12,740 nt of DNA from Lachnospiraceae bacterium AM93-12TA (lineage in GTDB: Bacteria; Bacillota; Clostridia; Lachnospirales; Lachnospiraceae), in contig JAQERH010000014.1 in NCBI GenBank assembly GCA_027698105.1, positions 55,661 to 68,400 on the forward strand, in the 5' to 3' direction. Every line of letters starts with the position of its first letter. Position 1 is the first letter of the stretch. Below the pieces are notes generated by a model. The model was not told the DNA's origin, did no database searches, and saw nothing but the letters and a program-made list of their open reading frames with translations. The position numbers were made by a program, and so were the translations under genes. This document shows positions 1 to 4,813 of this stretch, piece by piece.

Positions 1-49
1 ACGACGCCCTCTCACGGCGTAAACCCGGGTTCGATTCCCGGACAGGTCA
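1..49 (+). tRNA. tRNA-Glu (CTC), 5' end outside the window
   Basis: This is the 3' two thirds of a tRNA. The anticodon stem ACGCC/GGCGT (4-8 and 16-20) encloses the loop CTCTCAC with anticodon CTC at 11-13. The T arm CCGGG-TTCGATT-CCCGG follows, then the 3' acceptor strand ACAGGTC at 42-48 and the discriminator A at 49. No CCA is encoded, as is usual in clostridia. Decodes GAG. The D arm and 5' acceptor strand lie left of the window. Confidence 0.9.
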
Positions 50-52
50 CTG

Positions 53-74
53 ATATTTTAGCGTGCTAAAATAT
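53..74. repeat. Perfect AT-rich inverted repeat between the two tRNA genes
   Basis: ATATTTTAG (53-61) and CTAAAATAT (66-74) form a 9-bp perfect stem with a four-base loop CGTG. It fills the 30-base gap between the tRNA genes. Only two T residues follow it, so a terminator is doubtful; it may be a spacer hairpin in a tRNA precursor that guides processing. Confidence 0.5.
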
Positions 75-79
75 TTGAT

Positions 80-152
<73 letters not shown>

Positions 153-166
153 TATAGTGAAAAGTA

Positions 167-204
167 CCGGAAATCCTTTAAAATCAAGGGTTTCCGGTTT
201 TTTT
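167..204 (+). terminator. Rho-independent terminator of the tRNA operon
   Basis: CCGGAAATCC (167-176) pairs with GGGTTTCCGG (188-197) over ten positions including one T-G wobble, with an 11-base loop, and is followed by seven T residues (198-204). It sits 15 bases after tRNA-Thr. Confidence 0.85.
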
Positions 205-243
205 GATGTTGTGAAAAGCAATGGAAAATGTGCGAAAATAGAG

Positions 244-263
244 GTAGTCAAAAGTAGTCAAAA
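244..263 (+). repeat. 10-bp perfect tandem duplication
   Basis: GTAGTCAAAA occurs twice head to tail (244-253, 254-263) in the non-coding stretch between the tRNA terminator and the first prophage remnant. Short direct repeats beside a tRNA are sometimes integrase arm-type sites, but no integrase gene is present to support this. The rest of 205-327 shows nothing recognisable. Confidence 0.3.
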
Positions 264-327
264 TTTGATTTTGTTTCTTCTATTTCAAACCACCTTTCTG
301 AGTCGTCCATAGCCTTTCTAAGCGGTT

Positions 328-480
328 TTATTCGATTTCCCTTATGGTATGTGCGACCATCTGCCGGGCCAGACTGTGGACAGCATCCACAATTCTCTGC
401 GCTTCATCCATACGGCGCTTCAGAGATCCAATCTCGTTGCGATACCGTTCCAGTGCAATTTCTACTTCCTACTGTGTCAC
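328..480 (-). pseudogene. Small coiled-coil protein gene with early in-frame stop (prophage remnant)
   Basis: Read on the - strand, an AGGAGG-like ribosome binding site precedes GTG (478-480). The frame has a TAG as its fourth codon (469-471) and then stays open to TAA at 328-330. The 46 codons after the stop give a charged, helix-prone sequence (for example LERYRNEIGSLKRRMDEAQR) like small coiled-coil phage proteins. The family was not recognised. Restart at the internal ATG (409-411) could give 27 residues, but no good binding site precedes it. The gene is probably inactive unless the stop is suppressed. Confidence 0.5.
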
Positions 481-530
481 TTTTTCCACCTCTTTCCTAA
501 TTTTGGGGTAAAAAACAGCATATACGTATC

Positions 531-559
531 TTGTAATTCAAATACGCATATGCTATAAT
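531..559 (+). promoter_or_regulatory. Promoter of the antisense (antitoxin) RNA
   Basis: TTGTAA (531-536), a 17-base spacer and a perfect TATAAT (554-559) with an extended -10 TG one base upstream. This is the strongest promoter seen in the left part of the window. The expected start is near 566, and nothing longer than a few codons is encoded before the terminator at 607-636, so the product should be a small RNA. Confidence 0.75.
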
Positions 560-561
560 GC

Positions 562-598
562 CAGTAGGCAAAGAGAAGCAATGAATCCATGCGATTCA
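562..598 (+). repeat. Direct repeat copy A (inside the antisense RNA)
   Basis: This block is repeated at 744-782. The shared pieces, in order, are CAGT, GGCA, AAGAGAAGCAAT (571-582, identical over 12), CCAT (587-590) and CGATTCA (592-598), with small gaps and single changes between. Because copy B overlaps the toxin start on the opposite strand, an RNA reading copy A is complementary to the toxin message there. Confidence 0.8.
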
Positions 599-637
599 GC
601 AAAACGAAAACCCCAGAGTTGCAGCTCTGGGGTTTTC
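566..637 (+). ncRNA. Putative type I antitoxin RNA (par RNA II-like)
   Basis: A ~70-nt RNA is predicted from the strong promoter at 531-559 to the hairpin terminator at 607-636. Its 5' half carries repeat copy A, which is complementary to the region of the convergently transcribed toxin message spanning the start codon (copy-A CCAT at 587-590 can pair with the AUGG of the toxin) and its first ten or so codons. Its 3' half is the shared terminator. This layout (two convergent RNAs, a shared bidirectional terminator, and pairing through separate direct repeats rather than full overlap) is that of the Enterococcus faecalis pAD1 par locus (RNA I/RNA II). The RNA and its start are inferred, not measured. 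Confidence 0.65.
607..636. terminator. Bidirectional terminator shared by toxin mRNA and antisense RNA
   Basis: CCCCAGAG (611-618) and CTCTGGGG (625-632) form a perfect 8-bp GC-rich stem with a 6-base loop. AAAA (607-610) precedes it and TTTT (633-636) follows, so it can stop transcription on either strand. Confidence 0.85.
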
Positions 638-687
638 TATTCCCTGTTTTGGCACGGCAGGGCTTAATACCGTAGGTTAGTTACCGA

Positions 688-774
688 CTACTTGTCACCG
701 TCTAACCATTTGATGATGTAATGGCAAATTACACCACCCACAACAGTGGCAATAAGAGAAGCAATATATTCCAT
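688..774 (-). CDS. 28-aa hydrophobic peptide, putative type I (Fst-like) toxin
   Basis: The ATG (772-774) follows GGAGGTG (781-787) with a 6-base spacer. The peptide begins MEYIASLIATVVGG, continues as one hydrophobic helix of about 20 residues, and ends in a polar tail KWLDGDK. A single membrane segment with a charged C-terminal tail is the pattern of the Fst/Ldr type I toxins, though the sequence is shorter than Fst itself (33 aa) and the match is by character and locus layout, not by a search. The start context overlaps repeat copy B, so the antisense RNA should block translation. The longer 60-residue reading of this frame is disfavoured because the binding site lies just before this ATG. 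Expected action: membrane damage when the antisense RNA decays. Confidence 0.7.
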   Translation of the reverse strand: MEYIASLIATVVGGVICHYIIKWLDGDK

Positions 775-782
775 ACGATTCA
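744..782 (-). repeat. Direct repeat copy B (over the toxin start codon)
   Basis: This is the partner of copy A at 562-598. AAGAGAAGCAAT is at 754-765, CCAT (complement of the start codon plus G) at 771-774, and CGATTCA at 776-782, running into the ribosome binding site. The two copies have the same orientation on the + strand, so the opposing transcripts are complementary through them. Confidence 0.8.
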
Positions 783-810
783 CCTCCCTTCCGTACCAGT
801 CTAGGAGGCG
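781..810 (-). promoter_or_regulatory. 5'-leader hairpin that hides the toxin ribosome binding site
   Basis: In the toxin message, CGCCUCCU (810-803) can pair with GGGAGGUG (788-781) over eight positions, two of them G-U, with a 14-base loop. This buries the whole Shine-Dalgarno sequence. In the par system the fst leader also folds to occlude its binding site and delay translation, so the structure fits the type I toxin reading. It is seen as base complementarity only; folding energy was not computed. Confidence 0.55.
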
Positions 811-821
811 GTAACAGGAAG

Positions 822-850
822 AGTATACCACAAATCTACTATCTATTCCA
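822..850 (-). promoter_or_regulatory. Probable promoter of the toxin mRNA
   Basis: On the - strand, TATACT (822-827) has an extended -10 TG and lies 17 bases after a weak -35 TGGAAT (845-850). The transcript would start near 815, about 40 bases upstream of the toxin ATG, leaving room for the leader hairpin. Confidence 0.55.
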
Positions 851-874
851 TTCGTTTTTTCTTCACTCATCCCA

Positions 875-1104
875 ACTTGCGATAATAGGAATTACAGGAA
901 CTCATGAAGGGTACGTTTCAAGTCCATTTTATCTGTATGATAAAGGAAGCCTGGAAAGGCCTTCAGACTACTGGTTTTACAGTAACGCGAAGTACAGGTA
1001 AAAGCTTTAAGGCAAATAATGGCGCGTATTTAAGCTTTATCATGTATAGAAAAAAACGCAAATGGTAGAGCTGCCAGAACCTATTCTATGCTTAATGTTT
1101 CTGC
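875..1104 (+). other. Unassigned stretch with broken + strand reading frames
   Basis: No intact gene was recognised. One + strand frame runs open from about 883 to TAA at 1008-1010 and encodes a protein-like stretch (GITGTHEGYVSSPFYLYDKG, then SDYWFYSNAKYR). A second frame, from ATG 904 to TAG 1066-1068 (54 codons, AGGAA upstream), ends in a lysine/arginine-rich tail (FIMYRKKRKW). The two could be parts of one gene split by a frameshift near 990, or chance. All confident prophage genes nearby are on the other strand. Function unknown. Confidence 0.25.
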
Positions 1105-1107
1105 TTA

Positions 1108-1236
1108 TAAATTCGTCTGAGCATTCAGGAACTTTACCTAGAGATTGCTCTGAGACAGCGCATCCGAGCAGAGCTCTTTTGCATACTTCTGAGCCAGAAG
1201 CTGTGTAAACTGTGTTGCATAATCATAAACTGCCAT
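1108..1236 (-). pseudogene. Phage major capsid protein, 5' remnant with in-frame stop
   Basis: The ATG (1234-1236) follows AGAGAGGT. It opens MAVYDYATQFTQLLAQKYAK and continues to SQSNL, which resembles the N terminus of clostridial phage coat proteins. A TAG follows (1138-1140), and the same frame then continues VKFLNAQT, the stretch expected next in that family, before another stop at 1105-1107. A full coat protein is around 300 residues, so all but about 43 codons are lost. It lies 15 bases after the scaffold-like gene, the normal head-gene order. The assignment comes from recalled family sequences. Confidence 0.7.
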
Positions 1237-1251
1237 GTGTTACCTCTCTTT

Positions 1252-1608
1252 CTACTTAATTCCGGAGGCTGCTTTCAGCGCAGCATCATCGGTCTGTGTC
1301 TGATTTCCACTTCCAGAAGCCCCCACCTGGACAAAGCCTCCCTTGCTGTTCTGTGCCGGCTTTAACCCCGGAACATCCTCCAGCGTCTTTTTCAGAGCGT
1401 TGGACACTGTCTCCTCGTTGATCTTCCCATCCTGGTCGACAGCCTGACCAAAATCCGTCATTTTAATCAGATAAGGGATGGTTTTCGCGTCTACGCCCAC
1501 ATCTGGCTGATTCCCTGCAGCTCCAGAAGCTCCTGCGCCGTCTCCCTGGCCGCCGGATGCTCCACCCTCTGCAAACAGCTGTAAATTCATTGGAAATCTT
1601 CGTTTCAT
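1252..1608 (-). CDS. Phage head scaffold-like protein (118 aa)
   Basis: The start is ATG (1606-1608) after AAGGAG with a 6-base spacer. The N terminus contains MNLQLFAE, a signature of small phage scaffold or head proteins encoded just before the major capsid gene. A Gly/Ala-rich linker follows (about residues 15-35), then a mixed helical middle (QAVDQDGKINEETVSNALKK) and another Gly/Ser-rich stretch, ending in LKAASGIK. The next gene is the broken capsid gene, so any scaffold would have no partner. Many scaffolds with this signature are nearer 200 residues, so an internal deletion is possible, but the frame is open. Confidence 0.65.
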   Translation of the reverse strand: MKRRFPMNLQLFAEGGASGGQGDGAGASGAAGNQPDVGVDAKTIPYLIKMTDFGQAVDQDGKINEETVSNALKKTLEDVPGLKPAQNSKGGFVQVGASGSGNQTQTDDAALKAASGIK

Positions 1609-1611
1609 AGG

Positions 1612-1695
1612 TGTCTCCTTTCAGTTTTCGGGATGTCTCCCCATCCAGTTTTATGTGTGTCTCACTTTCAGTTGGTTCCCAGTGTCTCCGGGTAG
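1612..1695. repeat. Degenerate ~24-bp tandem repeat, about 3.5 copies
   Basis: On the + strand TGTCTC recurs at 1612, 1634, 1658 and 1683, each of the first three followed by a (C)AGTT block (1622-1625, 1647-1650, 1669-1672), giving a period of 22-25 bases. On the - strand this reads as repeated AACTG-GGAGACA, where the last copy supplies the ribosome binding site of the scaffold-like gene. Units differ by several bases. Confidence 0.45.
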
Positions 1696-1711
1696 TTTAA
1701 TGCCTTCGGGC

Positions 1712-1742
1712 AGAAAAATAACGCCCCTCCGCAGAAGGACGC
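1712..1742 (-). terminator. Terminator after the ImmA/IrrE-type gene
   Basis: On the - strand GCGTCCTTC (1742-1734) pairs with GAGGGGCGT (1729-1721) over nine positions with several G-U pairs, a four-base loop TGCG, then TATTTTT. It begins 12 bases past the stop codon of the upstream gene. Confidence 0.65.
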
Positions 1743-1753
1743 TCTGATTATTG

Positions 1754-2044
1754 TTATGCTGTTTTTATTAATTCTAAAAGTATCTTTGCCGCCCTGTCTG
1801 CCTGCTCCTCATAGTCTGCACGACATTTACTGTGAATTGTGTCTCCCTTATCGTAATGCAGATACGCGTGGGCCAGCTCACGGGCCAGATTGTAATTAAT
1901 TTTTTCTATGGTTAAATCCTGGGCAATCTCTAAGCGGTTCCCATATAATCGCCCCTCTAATGCCTGAAACGGACAGAAGCGGACAATAACTCCTTTAGAA
2001 TTTGCCAAGCGAAGCAACCTTTCAAATATCTTTCCATTATCCAT
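1754..2044 (-). CDS. ImmA/IrrE-type metallopeptidase-like protein, first zinc His missing (96 aa)
   Basis: The ATG (2042-2044) follows GAGGAGGTG. The core NLARELAHAYLHYDKGD (residues 52-68) matches the ImmA/IrrE zincin helix, normally HELxH followed by YLHYDKGD, and the downstream EEQADRAAKILL (79-90) is the usual third-ligand region with a conserved glutamate. The first histidine of HExxH is Arg55 here (codon CGT, one transition from CAT), so zinc binding and catalysis are probably lost. Short versions of about 95 residues, without a helix-turn-helix domain, occur in mobile elements. Family members cleave phage or ICE repressors or act in stress responses. Its neighbours are broken phage genes. 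The fold assignment is fairly sure; activity is doubtful. Confidence 0.7.
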   Translation of the reverse strand: MDNGKIFERLLRLANSKGVIVRFCPFQALEGRLYGNRLEIAQDLTIEKINYNLARELAHAYLHYDKGDTIHSKCRADYEEQADRAAKILLELIKTA

Positions 2045-2063
2045 GCCTATGCCACCTCCTCGT

Positions 2064-2101
2064 AAAAAGCAATGGCTATAAAAATGCCACCGGCCATTGC
2101 T
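2064..2101 (-). terminator. Terminator after the YjcQ-type pseudogene
   Basis: AGCAATGGC (2068-2076) and GCCATTGCT (2093-2101) form a perfect 9-bp stem. On the - strand it is followed by a run of five T. It starts 9 bases past the pseudogene stop codon. Confidence 0.75.
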
Positions 2102-2110
2102 GACTGGTGG

Positions 2111-2432
2111 TTATAACCCTGGTATCGTATCTTTTATACCTTTCGCAAGCTTTGAAGCTTTCTTCATTAATGTATTTTCTTCCAGATATTCAAGGCCTTT
2201 CAGCGTGATCTCAGGTCTTGTCAGCGCTGCCCTCGGATACCCACAATCAAGGGCATTCCATGTTTGCCCTCCCGTAATATATCTCATTCAGCAACATAGC
2301 CATGATGCGGCTCCATTTTGGTATTGACAATTCAAGCCTTTCAGCAGACAAAATTTCTCTGTCTATTTCCTCACAGTCCATTGATTTCTGAAGAATACGG
2401 AGTATCCTATAAATCACCCGAAAATCATCCAC
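2111..2432 (-). pseudogene. yjcQ: YjcQ-type phage protein, frameshifted
   Basis: The start is GTG (2430-2432), with AAGGAGG seven bases upstream. The first frame reads VDDFRVIYRILRILQKSMD and on to MAMLLNE near 2290, then runs into nonsense ending at 2247. The expected family continuation is in another frame: YITGGQTWNALDCGYPRAAL, then ITLKGLEYLEEN and the C terminus KGIKDTIPGL, stop at 2111-2113. The join (NE followed by GYITGG expected) fits loss of two bases in one glycine codon. The whole is ~107 codons, normal for YjcQ, a small winged-helix-like protein of phages and Bacillus with unknown role. It is a clear single-lesion pseudogene. Confidence 0.8.
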
Positions 2433-2447
2433 CTTAAAACCTCCTTG

Positions 2448-2478
2448 AAAAATACCACCAGCTATTTCTGGCTGGCAG
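2448..2478 (-). terminator. Probable terminator after the 70-aa gene
   Basis: On the - strand CTGCCAGC (2478-2471) pairs with GCTGGTGG (2462-2455), including two G-U pairs, followed by TATTTTT. Sequence and layout resemble the hairpin at 2080-2110 (about three quarters identical over 31 bases), as if one intergenic element had been duplicated on both sides of the YjcQ-type gene. Confidence 0.55.
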
Positions 2479-2482
2479 CATT

Positions 2483-2695
2483 TTATTTTGAACCAAAGCG
2501 GCGCGCCGCATGTATATCCTGAGGGCGCGTGACTATTTTTCCTGCATTCACACACTGATGCAGATGTTCCCTGTAATCCTCAATTCCAAAATAGCAGTCA
2601 TAATTAAACGGAAGAGAGCGTCCGGTTATTTCATAAAGCCGCTTTCTCAACTCCTGTATTTCTTCATCGCTGTTTAAACGTTCTACTATCTTCAA
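2483..2695 (-). CDS. Unknown 70-aa protein of the prophage remnant
   Basis: The start is TTG (2693-2695), which overlaps the stop of the upstream gene in a TTGA arrangement, so translational coupling is likely. The protein starts MKIVERLNSDEEIQELRKRL, an amphipathic helix, followed by a region rich in Tyr and His (NYDCYFGIEDYREHLHQC) and a basic end. No membrane segment or signal peptide. The family was not recognised. Tight coupling to the double-zincin protein suggests the two act together or were inherited as a unit. It is unbroken, unlike most neighbours. Confidence 0.6.
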   Translation of the reverse strand: MKIVERLNSDEEIQELRKRLYEITGRSLPFNYDCYFGIEDYREHLHQCVNAGKIVTRPQDIHAARRFGSK

Positions 2696-3912
2696 CGCAC
2701 CATCTCCTCGTATGCTTTAAACAGTTCTTTTAACAGCCCTCTCAGTTCCTCTTTCTCCGGTAATTCCAAAATATCCGCCGCACTAATGTCGGCAAATAAT
2801 TCCATTGCTTTTAACCAAATTTCTGACCAGTATGCCTCACTATGTCCAACCATACCGGCCATTTCACCGTTTGTCAATGCACTTATAATATCTGATACTG
2901 CAAAGCTTTGCTCATATTGGCCTCCGGGTTCGAACCAGTTCTGCACTTTCTCTCTTTGAGCATATACTTTCCCCGCACAGATTTCAATAGCCTGAAGAAA
3001 CTTTTCATTTTCCCAGCTGTGATATTCCAATTCATCCATCCGATAAGAAATTTCATGGGCAAAAACATAATCCATATCATAATCTCCAATATACGGTGCA
3101 TTGGGATTATATTTAATCACGTCCAAGTCTGGAATATATGCAAAAGGCGCAGGCAATTCGTTATCTTCCAGTATCTGTGTTGATTCGGCGTATAGCGCCA
3201 TTCTGCTCTTATGTGCATCCAGAGATTGTTCTTCCCGCAGCCTAGATAAAAAGTCTGCATATGACTTTTTTATATTTACTCCACGTCCTTCTCCTTCTGG
3301 CTGTCCAGCCCACTCTGCTGCTTTTATTTTGTATTTTTTTCGATTCTGAATTTCTTTTTTGAAATACTTATCAACCACATCGAGCACTCGTTTTGAATAT
3401 GGAGAGGGGGTATCAGACAATTTTGCCTGTGTGAATGCTTCAGCAAGAAACTCATCTACATCTTTTGACGCATAGTCTGATATCTTGATATCAAACCAAT
3501 TACTTTTTCCGCGAATACCTTCATATTCTCTCTTTATTTTCCTAATCTCTTTCCAAAATTCTGGATCCACCTTTTCTCTTGACTGTGAAAGAAAATGTAC
3601 AAATTCATGATATGTTGTTCCGAGTGGCTGTTTTTTGCCAAGCCCCAGTGCATCTATTGCTTTATTTACCCTATGCGCTATAGGCTGAACTGTAATTGCG
3701 GTTTTTCCATTAAGCGTATATGCCATTCCATATTCCGTTTGGGTATGTGCTGTTTTCCCAACAGTATACGAAGCAATGGTACTTCTATATTCATCTGTTA
3801 ATTTATCTAAATGTTTTAATGCTTCAAAGGCTTCCTTATGGTATTCCCCTGCTTCTTCAATATTGGCCTGTATACCTTTATCGAATAACCTCTGCTTTAT
3901 ATTATCATTCAT
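2692..3912 (-). CDS. Phage-associated protein with two zincin-like regions (406 aa)
   Basis: The ATG (3910-3912) begins directly after the stop codon of the minor capsid pseudogene. The N-terminal half holds a zincin helix YHEFVHFLSQ (HExxH at 102-106) with a possible third ligand in DEFLAEAF (E158). The C-terminal half (about 212-406) has VIKYNPNAP, then VFAHEISYRMDEL (286-290, HExxY in place of HExxH) and a late ELFADISA (371-378). The first site could bind zinc; the second has lost a ligand. Zincin regions of this kind occur at or after the C terminus of phage minor capsid proteins, so this is probably a detached C-terminal module or accessory head protease. No signal peptide. The frame is fully open although both capsid genes are broken. 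The exact family is not certain. Confidence 0.65.
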   Translation of the reverse strand: MNDNIKQRLFDKGIQANIEEAGEYHKEAFEALKHLDKLTDEYRSTIASYTVGKTAHTQTEYGMAYTLNGKTAITVQPIAHRVNKAIDALGLGKKQPLGTTYHEFVHFLSQSREKVDPEFWKEIRKIKREYEGIRGKSNWFDIKISDYASKDVDEFLAEAFTQAKLSDTPSPYSKRVLDVVDKYFKKEIQNRKKYKIKAAEWAGQPEGEGRGVNIKKSYADFLSRLREEQSLDAHKSRMALYAESTQILEDNELPAPFAYIPDLDVIKYNPNAPYIGDYDMDYVFAHEISYRMDELEYHSWENEKFLQAIEICAGKVYAQREKVQNWFEPGGQYEQSFAVSDIISALTNGEMAGMVGHSEAYWSEIWLKAMELFADISAADILELPEKEELRGLLKELFKAYEEMVR

Positions 3913-4813
3913 CTACTCTTGAATGTCTGCAATCTGAGATTTAATAGTATGAATCTCAGATTTGATGTTCTCTTTATTGCACACCGCATGGCGCTTCTTC
4001 CACTCTTCCCTTCTGGCAGCATACCGTCTCTGATTCTCCTCATCCAGTGAGTGTTCCGCCAGCCTCCCATACTTCTCTGCCTGCCGCTTTGCATACTGCT
4101 CCTTCTGCTCCCTGGCATAATTCTGTCCAATCGCCGCTCCTTCTTAGTCCAGGTATCGTCCGCCGTAGAGATGCCCGGGAAGTAGGTCGTATGAGAATCT
4201 TTACATCTGGGATGATAAAGCCCCGCCTCTATGGCTTTACTCATCAGCGGATACCGTTTCCCTGTCTCTGGATCCACTCCATCTTTTCGACCACCACTCC
4301 ACACATCGTCAATCAGCACCTTTCCAACAAAGGGAAAACACGTAGGACAGGGATTTCCGCGCTTGTTCATAATCACAGTGCTGATTCCCACTCCTGCCGC
4401 TTCTTTCCTTCTTCCTGAAGGTAAGTCCGCTTGCTGGCAGTTCGAATGGCCATATCTGCATAATCAGAAAGCGTATGACGGGCTCCATTGGCGTACTGGA
4501 TGCAGTTTAGCCCTGCTGTCAGAAAATACCCGGAAGCCATATCCACCGCCTTCTCGTAGGTTCCAGCCCCTGTATTGGCATAAGCCTGGGTGTTAAAAAT
4601 AGTCTTGCGGTACTGATCCTCTGCCATCCTGAGAACCGCTGTTTCCGCCTTCTCCATATCGCAGGTAACAGCCTCAATCAGAGCCTCAATCCCTCTGCTC
4701 AGAGACTGGAACTTCCCTGCATAACGCCTCTTATTCTCCCTCTTGTATCTTTCCAAGGCTTCCAGCTACTCTTCGATGGCTGCAAAGGCAGCGCCGATAT
4801 CGTATTCATACTG
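3913..4813 (-). pseudogene. Phage minor capsid protein (Phage_min_cap2 type), multiply broken
   Basis: Three frames join into one recognisable protein. It begins QYEYDIGAAFAAIEE (4813 down), preceded by a TAG at 4814-4816, then a TAG, then LEALERYKRENKRRYAGKF. Family members have some 30 more residues between these blocks, so an internal deletion is likely. It continues to KKRQEW near 4390, where loss of one G shifts the frame; the next frame gives GISTVIMNKRGNPCPTC, FVGKVLIDDVWSGG and GLYHPRCKDSHTTYFPGI, hallmarks of the family. A second one-base loss near 4135 shifts to NYAREQKEQYAKRQAEKYG, LDEENQRRYAARREEW and a stop at 3913-3915. The product would sit at the portal/head interface. A shorter upstream stretch (SKRESSRGIQNQEEGRRV, 4817-4870) may be a piece of the same or the portal gene. 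Confidence 0.8.

Noticed and set aside
688..870. 60-residue version of the toxin reading frame
   Set aside because: The only good ribosome binding site lies directly before the internal ATG at 772-774, and the predicted promoter lies inside the longer version.
2908..3349. Overlapping + strand open frames opposite the zincin gene
   Set aside because: No ribosome binding sites or recognisable motifs; they are shadows of the well-supported - strand gene.
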